Assembly (NCBI GenBank): GCA_964621445.1
Contig: CAZUNO010000022.1
Coordinates: forward strand, 4,013-46,998
From: CAZUNO01 sp964621445 [NCBI: Candidatus Hadarchaeota archaeon]
GTDB taxonomy: Archaea; CAYQAE01; CAYVLA01
Reading direction: 5' to 3'
Length of the DNA: 42,986 nt
Shown: positions 34,338-41,039 of the stretch, piece after piece
Layout of the letters: the number at the start of each line of letters is the position of its first letter
Numbering within the stretch: the first letter of the stretch is position 1
Position numbers and translations under genes: made by a program
Notes under the pieces: generated by a model
Seen by the model: only the letters and a program-made list of their open reading frames with translations
Databases searched by the model: none
Told to the model about the DNA's origin: nothing

Positions 34338-34703
34338 GGAAGGGTGATGGAGCTACTTCAATATCAAACTATGGTTAATGGGTATGAAAGGTGCTCCAGG
34401 TCGGGGAGCTTGCTACTCCTCACACCTCTTAAAAAATCCGGTGGATAGTACGTTCCCCCTGAGAATGTAGATGTCACATCCTTTGCATGTGTAAATCCTT
34501 TAACTGTTCATGATAGTAGATCGGCGAGCTGAGGGTAACCTACTCCTGAGACATAAGGTTATCTGTTAAAGGGCTACGGGCAATGTTGGGGGATTGTTTG
34601 GGGAAATGACAACGCAGGATAATCGAGAAAATCAATAAAAAGACATTGACGGGAGACAGGTAAAGCGATATCCTAGATTATGACTTATTGGAGAATAATT
34701 ATT
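34338..34703. other. Non-coding stretch before the AhpD-like gene
   Basis: No protein-like frame is seen. The sequence is more AT-rich than the first 33 kb. A short hairpin is possible at GCTCC...GGAGC near 34391-34408, and a weak inverted pair (GGTAACC/GGTTATC) lies around 34535-34562. Nothing further can be assigned; the AT-rich sequence before 34680 may hold the promoter. Confidence 0.4.
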
Positions 34704-35288
34704 ATGAAAAATAAATTTAATAAAAATATTTTCACATTTAGAAAGCTATTAAGGGATATTGCTTTTTTTACTGTTCATATACCACAGATTATTGGAGCAT
34801 TTAGAGACAAAGAAATCGATGAAGCTTTCACGGAAAAAATCATGTTCGTAACAACCGCCGTGAATGGCTGTGTCTATTGCGCCTGGTTCCATGCAAGAAG
34901 AGCAGTGGCAAGCGGTATGAGCGAGGAAGAGGTTAAGGACCTGCTTGATCTTCAATTTCAGGCACAGGCATCCGATTACGAGATAATGGCTTTACTGTAT
35001 GCCCAACATTACGCAGAAACAAATAGAGAACCAGACCCTGAGGTGACGGAAAAATTCAACGAATATTACGGAGAGAAGACGGCAAATCACATATTCATGC
35101 TTATACGCATGATATACTTCGGTAATCTGCTGGGCAATACGTGGGATGCCATAATAAGCAGGTTCGAAGGGAATCCGGTGGAAAATAGCAGCGTGATATT
35201 TGAGTTCTTCTTCTTTTCAGCTACTTTCTTGTTCATGGCCCCAACTATGTTTCAAATGAAAGAAAGGAAGGAATTACCAGTAGTTTAG
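34704..35288 (+). CDS. Carboxymuconolactone decarboxylase/AhpD-like protein
   Basis: This 194-residue protein has the AhpD-type redox motif E-x11-C-x2-C-x3-H: Glu44, Cys56, Cys59 and His63 in VNGCVYCAWFHARRA. Such proteins reduce peroxides or disulphides in AhpD-like roles or belong to the broad CMD family. The C-terminal ~100 residues are helical with aromatic runs (FEFFFFSATFLFMAP), more hydrophobic than usual. I prefer ATG at 34704, with GGAG about ten bases upstream; ATG at 34680 adds eight residues. The codons are clearly AT-rich (AAA, AAT, ATT, TTT at the start), unlike the GC-rich genes to the left, which suggests recent transfer. Confidence 0.82.
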   Translation: MKNKFNKNIFTFRKLLRDIAFFTVHIPQIIGAFRDKEIDEAFTEKIMFVTTAVNGCVYCAWFHARRAVASGMSEEEVKDLLDLQFQAQASDYEIMALLYAQHYAETNREPDPEVTEKFNEYYGEKTANHIFMLIRMIYFGNLLGNTWDAIISRFEGNPVENSSVIFEFFFFSATFLFMAPTMFQMKERKELPVV

Positions 35289-35363
35289 CACCAGGAAAGA
35301 ACCAATGACCTCTGATTTTTGAGGGTATTGGAGGTTTGCACTACAAATCATATATGAAGTTTA

Positions 35364-35858
35364 TCAGATCGATCTTTGACTTCTAAGCTGGGTGGCGTAC
35401 CTTCTCCGAGCGAGTAAGAGTCCAGCTATGAACAGTGGGGGATAGATAAGGGCCCTAAGATCATATGGAGGGTACGGGAATGCATAGCCGGAGAGGGCGT
35501 CGATCAACAGTCTGGGCCAGAAAGCTAGCTCGATAACGACTGGCATGAGCCAGGTCAACCAATCTATGCCGCCGATGGTTCTATATGCGTGCACTAAGGC
35601 GACCACAGCCAGAAAGGGGCCAGTATACCATAGGTAGAAACAAGCAAGAAAGAAGACCATAGCTCCACCGGAGAAGACATATGGAGAAACACGGACATGG
35701 AAAAGCTCGCTGCGATGCCAAAGGTAGAATGATGCCAAAAAACCCATCGCAGCTACCCCGGAAAAGATGATGTAGGATTCTTCATGAATACCGAGATACC
35801 AGATATAGAGTGAGGTCAAGGAACACAGAATGGCCGCAACCATCCACATATTTTGCAT
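35364..35858 (-). CDS. Multi-pass membrane protein, unknown
   Basis: This 164-residue protein has about five hydrophobic segments: MWMVAAILCSLTSLYIWYLG, YIIFSGVAAMGFLASFYLW, YVFSGGAMVFFLACFYLWYT, a helix around LVHAYRTIGG to IELAFW, and PPLFIAGLLLARR before a basic tail. The first three segments look like repeated helix units ending in YxWY/YLW. This may be internal duplication. No family is recognised. The ATG at 35858 starts directly with a hydrophobic stretch, so a signal-anchor is likely. Nothing obvious lies just upstream besides AT-rich sequence. Confidence 0.6.
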   Translation of the reverse strand: MQNMWMVAAILCSLTSLYIWYLGIHEESYIIFSGVAAMGFLASFYLWHRSELFHVRVSPYVFSGGAMVFFLACFYLWYTGPFLAVVALVHAYRTIGGIDWLTWLMPVVIELAFWPRLLIDALSGYAFPYPPYDLRALIYPPLFIAGLLLARRRYATQLRSQRSI

Positions 35859-36366
35859 ACTGTATCCCGCTGGTCATTAGGAACGCTAGTAGGATGATAA
35901 ATTTGAGCACACTCCCCCGCCGAGTTCGGACATGAGGCTCAGATCACCATCACATATCATAACTTTAAAGTATCAAGAATGAAAGCCCTGTTCTCTGTCC
36001 TAATAGGGATTGTAACTAGTAAGAATTATTGTATTTTGGTTTCGTTCACTTTTCATGATTTGAAGTCCGCGTAAGTCATCTTCACCGTCTACCTGCATGC
36101 TCGAGTTGGTTAATAAGAGCTTCGAACCTGAGGTGGCAAGCCCCGGGCGAGATTCGAACCTCAAGTAGAAAAGCACCGGATAGAGCGCCCTGAATTTGCA
36201 TCCAATAAGCCCGTACCGGAGGTTGGGGAAGCCTATGGCGCCGGGGGGAGGGGGGAAAGAGATTCTCATGGAGCTCACGAATGCCGGTTTCTTTAGAACT
36301 AAACTTTCCGGCAATATCCGTGACCGTCTGCCGTCCGAGTCCGTATCTGACCTAGAAGAAGGAGCA
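35859..36366. other. Intergenic stretch with tRNA-like remnant
   Basis: No gene is supported here apart from the tRNA-like 3' fragment listed at 36140-36158 and a G-rich run (GGCGCCGGGGGGAGGGGGG) at about 36238-36256. A second, shorter TTCGAACCT copy lies at 36121-36129. Confidence 0.4.
36140..36158 (-). other. 3' end of a tRNA gene (remnant, possible att site)
   Basis: Read on the reverse strand, TTCGAATCTCGCCCGGGGC matches the T-loop (TTCGAAT), the 3' half of a T-stem (CTCGC) and the 3' acceptor strand (CCGGGGC) of a tRNA. The upstream side (ACTTGAGG) does not pair with CTCGC, and no matching 5' half (GCCCCGG) lies 70-90 bases upstream, so this is not an intact tRNA. Integrating elements often recombine inside tRNA 3' ends and leave such fragments. 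Chance similarity is possible. Confidence 0.3.
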
Positions 36367-36522
36367 ATGTCACACTACATCAGCGAATACGTCAACAAGG
36401 CACTCGAACACATAAAGGGATACGCAGACATCAAGATGGGCAAAAACCTACCCATATCAATCAGCAACACAGATCAAGACCACAAGCTAAACATACTCAT
36501 CGCACCCAAAATCGAAGAGTAA
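36367..36522 (+). CDS. Small hypothetical protein
   Basis: This 51-residue frame (SHYISEYVNKALEHIKGYAD at its start) uses A/C-ending codons and reads like a compact helix plus strand. ATG at 36367 has GGAG very close upstream; an in-frame ATG at 36268 would give 84 residues, but the added part looks less protein-like. It lies 15 bases before the secreted Ig-like gene and may share its transcript. No family is recognised. Confidence 0.45.
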   Translation: MSHYISEYVNKALEHIKGYADIKMGKNLPISISNTDQDHKLNILIAPKIEE

Positions 36523-36537
36523 TAAGAGGGAAGTATT

Positions 36538-37008
36538 GTGGTGGATATGACGAAGATAGTAGTCATAGTAGCTGTTCTTGCAGCAATCATGGCAACAGCC
36601 ATCATTGCCTTCTATGTGGGCAGACCAGAACTGCCAGAGATCAACCTGGTGCACCTCTATTTCAGCCACGCAAACCAGACCTACACCCAAGGCCAAACCA
36701 TATCCTACTGGGCGAGTTACGCCCTTCGATTCAGAGGGACATCGGTGAAATTCAGCACGGAAATCATCGTGAAAGACGAGAGCGGAAAAGAAGTCTACAG
36801 AGACCCGGTTGTGAGGAAGTGCTTGTCTGTCACCCCTGTACCTTCTACGCCGCGGAACCATGTCTGGGAGCGTACAGGCACGATCAGGAGTGGAACATTC
36901 ACGCTGCAGGAGCCCGGGGAATACGAGGCCTCGATCACTGCACGAGCCGGCGAAAGCTGCGACAAAGTGTTAGACACGTTGAGGATTGTCGCGAATCCAA
37001 TTAGGTGA
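36538..37008 (+). CDS. Membrane-anchored Ig-like domain protein
   Basis: This 156-residue protein has one N-terminal hydrophobic helix at about residues 5-25 (KIVVIVAVLAAIMATAIIAF), then an external beta-sandwich with FSTEIIVKDESGKEVYRD and EPGEYEASITA, typical of CARDB/Ig-like modules. Two cysteines (in RKCLSV and GESCDK) could form a disulphide outside the cell. It starts at GTG 36538 with GAGGGA about nine bases upstream; ATG at 36547 is an alternative. Its architecture repeats that at 5151 but the sequences are not obviously related. Confidence 0.7.
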   Translation: MVDMTKIVVIVAVLAAIMATAIIAFYVGRPELPEINLVHLYFSHANQTYTQGQTISYWASYALRFRGTSVKFSTEIIVKDESGKEVYRDPVVRKCLSVTPVPSTPRNHVWERTGTIRSGTFTLQEPGEYEASITARAGESCDKVLDTLRIVANPIR

Positions 37009-37409
37009 CTACTGGAAAGAGCGCCCGAGAAGCCTGAAGAGGTAGAGGACTGGTAGTGCGGGTAGCTTCCCTACTAGCTCGGAGAGGTCGGGGGGTTCAA
37101 CCCCGCCGGGGAGCATCGGGAGTTCCGGTAGGAATAAAATGGAAGACGAAAAGATAAGCATAAACCCCAACCCCAACCCCAACCGACGAAGAATAGAAGC
37201 CTTCTTCTGCCTGACACAAGATCTCCGCGGAGTATCTTCTCTGGATCGCCGGAGGTCCGGGGGGAAGCATTACCCACGCGGGTATTGTTTCCTTTTTCCT
37301 CGCCCTCCCACCGTGCTATGGTGCCAGACATAGCCCGTATTCTGCCCTTAGCCGCTTCACTCTTCCGGTTCATCTCGTACCGGCAGCTGCCTCGCCGCAA
37401 AAGACTGGG
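37009..37409. other. Non-coding stretch with CCCCAA repeat
   Basis: Open frames here have poor protein character. Features seen are a hairpin CGGGG-GGTTCAA-CCCCG at about 37088-37105, just after the previous gene and possibly part of its end, and the CCCCAA repeat at 37163-37184. Confidence 0.4.
37163..37184. repeat. Short tandem CCCCAA repeat
   Basis: Three full copies of CCCCAA are preceded by AA and followed by CC. The reverse strand reads as G-tracts spaced by TT (GGTTGGGGTTGGGGTTGGGG), which could form a G-quadruplex. The repeat sits in non-coding sequence. Confidence 0.8.
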
Positions 37410-37574
37410 CTACCGGAGATCTGGCTCAGGCTGCTTCCTCGCCTGGTAATGGGCGATGAGGCTCTTTATGGCGGCGTCGAAGCTCTCCTTCTCCATCTCA
37501 TGCTTGACGTGGCGCAGCTCCCGGTGGGTGTCGAGGTGGATCCGTATCATCTTGGTTCTGGTCCCGCCCCCCAT
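37410..37574 (-). CDS. Small ribbon-helix-helix-like DNA-binding protein
   Basis: This 54-residue protein has the RHH layout: a short strand (TKMIRIHLD), helix 1 (THRELRHVKHEMEKES) and helix 2 (FDAAIKSLIAHYQARK). RHH proteins dimerise through the strand, which binds the major groove, and usually act as small repressors, antitoxins or plasmid partition and copy-control proteins. ATG at 37574 has GAGG seven bases upstream; an in-frame GTG at 37589 is an alternative. It follows another small gene on the same strand by about 20 bases. Confidence 0.65.
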   Translation of the reverse strand: MGGGTRTKMIRIHLDTHRELRHVKHEMEKESFDAAIKSLIAHYQARKQPEPDLR

Positions 37575-37593
37575 GGTATCCCTCTTCACCGCT

Positions 37594-37797
37594 TTACCGC
37601 TCCCCCAGGCCTGCCACAGGCCCGGCGTTCCTGTTTTTGAGCATCCGGTCGAGCTGCTGGCGGAGAACGAGCAGCTTGATCGCTGCGGACACCGTTTTCT
37701 TTCTCTCCAAGAGGTCCAGGGCCTGCCGCACCTCATCCCGCACGGCCTCGACCACGTCCTCTATGCTTTGCTCTCCTTTCTTGCTTGTGTTGTCCAC
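37594..37797 (-). CDS. Small helical protein upstream of RHH-like gene
   Basis: About 67 residues (IEDVVEAVRDEVRQALDLLE, then KKTVSAAIKLLVLRQQLDRM) form two amphipathic helices with a short turn. It is not recognised, but size and position suggest a partner of the RHH-like protein, as in small regulatory or antitoxin-like pairs. I chose GTG at 37797 because GGAGG lies eight bases upstream; ATG at 37818 would add seven residues. No toxin gene is evident beside it. Confidence 0.55.
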   Translation of the reverse strand: MDNTSKKGEQSIEDVVEAVRDEVRQALDLLERKKTVSAAIKLLVLRQQLDRMLKNRNAGPVAGLGER

Positions 37798-37847
37798 TCT
37801 CCCAACCTCCGAGTGCATTTACGGGTTAGAGGTCTGAGAGAGCCTAG

Positions 37848-37880
37848 GGCCGCACTCGAGGCATGCGGCCAACATGCCTC
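37848..37880. promoter_or_regulatory. Two overlapping, mutually exclusive hairpins
   Basis: GGCCGCA (37848-37854) pairs with TGCGGCC (37864-37870). GAGGCATG (37858-37865) pairs with CATGCCTC (37873-37880). The arms overlap, so only one stem can form at a time. This lies 51-83 bases upstream of the GTG at 37797 on the reverse strand and would be within or near its leader. Such switching stems are seen in attenuators and in protein-binding sites. Confidence 0.55.
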
Positions 37881-37971
37881 TACCGTACCCTTTGGCCCTG
37901 TTCCCAACGTCGGGCAGGGGCCGGGCAGTGGGCGGCCCTTGAAAAATGGCTCTCTCGCCCCACTCGGATGA

Positions 37972-38001
37972 ACAGGCAACGCCTCTTAAGGGTTGCCCTG
38001 T
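37972..38001. repeat. Extended hairpin with CTTA loop
   Basis: ACAGGCAACGCCT and AGGGTTGCCCTGT pair almost completely around a CTTA loop, with one bulged base on each side (about 12 base pairs). It lies between the octamer repeats and the switching hairpins. No T-run follows on either strand, so it is not a classic terminator. Confidence 0.6.
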
Positions 38002-38076
38002 GTTGAGTGGACGTGTGGAATGTGGGGGGTGTCGCGGTTCTCGCGGATACATGAGGCCGAGGCGTCAAGACGGATT

Positions 38077-38193
38077 CTAACTCACTAACTCATTGGCAAG
38101 ACGGGGTGCAGAATACCCTGAGTCGCCGGAAACTAACTCGTTAACTCATTGGCTCAATGGGGGGGTAGACCGGCAACTAACTCACTAACTCAT
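38077..38193. repeat. Three blocks of tandem CTAACTCA octamers (iteron-like)
   Basis: Blocks at 38077-38096, 38133-38152 and 38177-38193 each contain CTAACTC repeated twice in tandem (CTAACTCACTAACTCAT in two blocks; CTAACTCGTTAACTCAT in the middle one). The first two also share ATTGG after them. Block-to-block spacing is 56 and 44 bases. Repeats of this size and order are typical of binding sites for replication-initiator or RHH-type proteins. The third block overlaps the end of the small gene at 38185. Confidence 0.8.
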
Positions 38194-38349
38194 CGAGTCT
38201 TGAGGGGTATGGCTCCGGTGATTCATCTCGTGGAGCGCGGCCCGGATATCTTTGAGATCCCCGTTCATGGTGGCCTGGGTACGCTTCAACTTGGTCGCTG
38301 CGTGGACCAGGGCACCGACCTTGGCGTCGACCTCTGCGAGGTTAGCCAT
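38185..38349 (-). CDS. Small helical protein
   Basis: This 54-residue protein (MANLAEVDAKVGALVHAATK at its start) is mostly amphipathic helix with an ALHEMNH stretch. ATG at 38349 has GGTGGAG five to six bases upstream, one of the best ribosome sites in this region, which supports a real gene. Its stop codon lies inside the third octamer block. It may be a short coiled coil. No family is recognised. It lies between the membrane HTH gene and the RHH-like pair, all on the same strand. Confidence 0.5.
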   Translation of the reverse strand: MANLAEVDAKVGALVHAATKLKRTQATMNGDLKDIRAALHEMNHRSHTPQDSMS

Positions 38350-38528
38350 TTCTCCACCTCACCTGGTCAGAAGACACCGGGGCCGAACGACCCGGGCGTG
38401 TGGACACCCTCCTGTGTCGGGGGCTCCGCCTGGGATCTATCTCAGTCTCGGTGGCAGAAGTGCCTGTCTTTCGGCGGGTCTTGACATTGCGGATAATTCG
38501 GAGGGGTGAGGCGTGCCTTGCTGTGTCT

Positions 38529-39524
38529 CTAGGGGTTGGCTGTCTGTGTTATTGTTTCTAGCAAACGTTCTGTATCGGTTTCTGCGGTGTGGACCAAATG
38601 GTTATCTACGGCTATCTCATCGGTCCCTATCCAGGTTCTTCTGCTTTTCACTGATCTGCCTAGTACGTCGGCGATTCGAGCTAGTGTTTTCTCCATGGTT
38701 CTTTCTCTGTCGGTGTTAAGCATATATTTGGTTGTATTTGCTGTTGCCAGGGCATGAAGGTTCTGGGAAACCTCGTCTATCGTTGATGTGGTTTGTCTTT
38801 CAGTTGAGGCTAGGATGTTTAGTAGGGTTGCTGCTTGATCCAGGTGGGCTTGGAGTTCCGCTGCCAGTCTGGAACGGTCCTCTGGGGTTACCGTGGGCCC
38901 GAGATGATTGAGGGTTCTCGCGGTTTGGGAAGCCTGAAGAAGAGTAGCTCTGGTATCGTTGACTATGCGCATCCAGATGAGTACTTCTCTAGACTGTTCG
39001 ACATGCCACAGCGCGTATCCGGCTTCTCCGATAATCATGAGAGCGACTAGAGATATGAAGAGGTTGTTTCGTTTTCTTTTCGAGAAACTGTAGAGGCCCC
39101 ATATACACAGAGCGAGATAGACCAGGGCAAGTAGGGGGCTTGACATACCGGCGATGACTAGAAGCGCAGTAGCCAGGGTGAAGAAGAGCACGAGCTTTGT
39201 CCCGTAGCTCACCTTCTCAAACCTACCCTCCACCGGGCGCATAAGGGTCTGTGCGAGGCGGTACTCGTGGAGTCTGGACTCTATCATCCCCGTGGAGTGC
39301 TCGAGGTAGTTCAGAGCGTTGCTCACTGACTTGTTGTCAGAGTCAATTCTGTCAGCTATTGTGGCCGGGGATAGATACTCGGGATAGGTCTTCTCCAGAA
39401 GATCTAGCATATCCTTCCTATCCTTAAGCGAGAACACCCTTACAACGCTTGGGTCCAAGGAGAGCAGTAACCGGGCAACAGTCGGCCTATCTTCCCCAAG
39501 AGTGAATACTTCTTTTCTACTCAT
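38529..39524 (-). CDS. Membrane-anchored winged-HTH-like regulator
   Basis: This 331-residue protein appears to have an N-terminal helix-turn-helix (~residues 15-70: FSLKDRKDMLDLLEKTYPEY, then SPATIADRIDSDNKSVSNAL), then two or three membrane helices at ~105-165 (LVLFFTLATALLVIAGM, LLALVYLALCIWGLYSF, LFISLVALMIIGEAGYALW). A soluble helical tail of ~150 residues follows (ARTLNHLGPT, AELQAHLDQAATLLNILAST). This order suggests a cytoplasmic DNA-binding domain tied to the membrane with a coiled-coil or four-helix sensor-like tail. I chose ATG at 39524 with GGTGGTG upstream. AACCTGACT occurs twice just upstream (39536, 39597). Confidence 0.65.
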   Translation of the reverse strand: MSRKEVFTLGEDRPTVARLLLSLDPSVVRVFSLKDRKDMLDLLEKTYPEYLSPATIADRIDSDNKSVSNALNYLEHSTGMIESRLHEYRLAQTLMRPVEGRFEKVSYGTKLVLFFTLATALLVIAGMSSPLLALVYLALCIWGLYSFSKRKRNNLFISLVALMIIGEAGYALWHVEQSREVLIWMRIVNDTRATLLQASQTARTLNHLGPTVTPEDRSRLAAELQAHLDQAATLLNILASTERQTTSTIDEVSQNLHALATANTTKYMLNTDRERTMEKTLARIADVLGRSVKSRRTWIGTDEIAVDNHLVHTAETDTERLLETITQTANP

Positions 39525-39701
39525 AATCACCACCCAACCTGACTGACACATTCATTCTCCACATTGGAAACGATCGGCTACAAGATCTAGGTTTCTAACC
39601 TGACTCCAGGCCCTGATTTCGCTCTTTGATTCCCGGATCTTGATTCCCAGTGCAACTAGTTACACCCTAGGAGGTTGGTATCAGTGACCCGTTACCGTGG
39701 A

Positions 39702-40967
39702 TCACTCGTAGGTTACTCCTTCGAGCTTCCTCTCCCGGTACTTCTTTGCTGTCAGTGGTTGAGTTGGCTCCTGGTTTGTAGCCGTTCTCACCCGCCACTG
39801 GTGGGGTGGGTCACCGTACTCGCCGGGAAGTCCGTCCGACGTGACATACAGCAGAACCACGTAGTCGCCTGTTCCCAAGAGAATGCCGTGTTTCTCGTGG
39901 CTATCCCTCTCCAGGAGCTTAGCCTCCCTGCTCCAGCAACTTTCATCGCCTATGCCCCTCCGGGAGAACCAGATATCCGCTGTCTGTATCTCCCACACAT
40001 AGGGCTCCCCGCCAGCGCCTCGCAGCGCGGTTTCGGTGACGATGGGGGAGTACCTGTTGCTCTGCCAGGTCATGTATATCTGGTCTCCGACCTGGCCTAT
40101 TTCCGGAAAAGCTCCTGATCCAATTATCTCTTTTTTCGACCAGTTAGAGCCGAGATCACTGGATTCCATGACCCAAACACTTTCTCCAACCCCCGATAAT
40201 TCTGTTCCTGCGACCATAAGATCACCCTCAGATGTCTGGAGAAAGGCCTGATAGTGAGGAGAGTCCTCCACCAGAGAGGGCTTGCTCCAAGTAAAGCCGC
40301 CGTCTCGGGTCCCGGAGCGCCAGATCCAGCCTTTCTGATAGTTCTTATTAGATAGCCAGTACACGTACACTGTTCCGTTGGACTCGGCGAAGCCCGGGTT
40401 CCAACAATCATATATTCTTCTCGACGCCCCCTCTAGATACCAGTTCTCGGTTCCGGTAACCGGCCTGAACTCTGACCACGGCGCCGATGGGTCCTCCTTG
40501 ACCGACACAAAGATCTGGTGGGGCAAAGCAACTCTACTCCTAGGCATTATCGACCAGGCTATCCACATCCTCCCGGACTCGTCCTCGAATATGTAGATGC
40601 CATCACCGGTCCCAACGGCATCTATACCTAGACCAAGTTTCTCGGGCTCCGACCATTCGGCATCCTCTCTCTCCCTGACAACTATCACCGGATTTCCCCC
40701 GCTCTCGTCGTTAAGCTCGGTCCAGACAACATAAAGCCTACCATCCCGAGTCATCGTGGCGGCTATATCCCCGAAACCGGGTGACCACGAGCCAGGATCA
40801 CCCACCGGCTTGGAGAGGAACGGGCCAAGAGACCACCCCTCCAACACCCTATACTCAGAAACCTCGCTCTGACCGCCACCAATCACGATCACCACAAGCG
40901 ACAGGCCAGCGATGACCACAATCGGCCAACCCTTCCTAAACAACGACACAGACACATCCAGACCCAT
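39702..40967 (-). CDS. Sialidase-like (BNR/Asp-box) beta-propeller, membrane anchored
   Basis: This 421-residue protein has an N-terminal membrane helix (~12-30, GWPIVVIAGLSLVVIVIGGG), then an extracellular six-bladed-propeller-like region. Asp-box motifs include TRDGGFTWSKP and SSDLGSNWSKK. Repeating strands such as GRMWIAWS, GTVYVYWLS and GDLMVAGTE are typical of sialidase folds. The RIP motif and the arginine triad of true sialidases are not clear, so it may be a non-enzymatic propeller. ATG at 40967 has GGAGGTG seven bases upstream. AT-rich boxes around 40995-41005 or 41042-41056 could be the promoter. Confidence 0.75.
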   Translation of the reverse strand: MGLDVSVSLFRKGWPIVVIAGLSLVVIVIGGGQSEVSEYRVLEGWSLGPFLSKPVGDPGSWSPGFGDIAATMTRDGRLYVVWTELNDESGGNPVIVVREREDAEWSEPEKLGLGIDAVGTGDGIYIFEDESGRMWIAWSIMPRSRVALPHQIFVSVKEDPSAPWSEFRPVTGTENWYLEGASRRIYDCWNPGFAESNGTVYVYWLSNKNYQKGWIWRSGTRDGGFTWSKPSLVEDSPHYQAFLQTSEGDLMVAGTELSGVGESVWVMESSDLGSNWSKKEIIGSGAFPEIGQVGDQIYMTWQSNRYSPIVTETALRGAGGEPYVWEIQTADIWFSRRGIGDESCWSREAKLLERDSHEKHGILLGTGDYVVLLYVTSDGLPGEYGDPPHQWRVRTATNQEPTQPLTAKKYRERKLEGVTYE

Positions 40968-41039
40968 ATCTAAACACCTCCACCAACCCAGGCAATAAAC
41001 AGATGTTTCAATTACATCAATAAGATATGCAATAAGCAT

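Larger units (their letters stand above)
37819..38184. other. Structured non-coding control region
   Basis: This 366-base stretch has no supported gene. It holds two overlapping hairpins at 37848-37880, an extended hairpin at 37972-38001 and tandem octamer blocks from 38077, all upstream of the small reverse-strand gene pair. Confidence 0.5.

Noticed and set aside
34338-34703. Insertion-sequence end or TnpB-associated RNA
   Set aside because: A small hairpin is possible, but no transposase, terminal repeats or target duplication could be found.
36110-36240. Possible intact tRNA gene on the reverse strand
   Set aside because: The T-loop and 3' acceptor strand are present but the T-stem does not pair and no 5' acceptor, D-arm or anticodon arm could be folded.
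36000-36314. Reverse-strand frame of 104 codons across the tRNA-like remnant
   Set aside because: No family resemblance; part of the frame is simply the translated tRNA fragment, and there is no ribosome site.
37139-37333. Plus-strand frame with an NPNPNPN run
   Set aside because: The asparagine-proline repeat comes from the CCCCAA repeat, the remainder has no protein-like character, and there is no ribosome site.
37074-37400. Reverse-strand frame of 108 codons
   Set aside because: Low-complexity translation (GWGWGWG from the repeat) with no family match.
38077-38193. CRISPR array
   Set aside because: Repeats are 17-20 bases with only three blocks and internal tandem octamers. Spacers are uneven and no cas genes are present.
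38149-38509. Plus-strand frames opposite the small gene at 38185
   Set aside because: The reverse strand has a strong ribosome site and a helical protein. The plus frames have neither.
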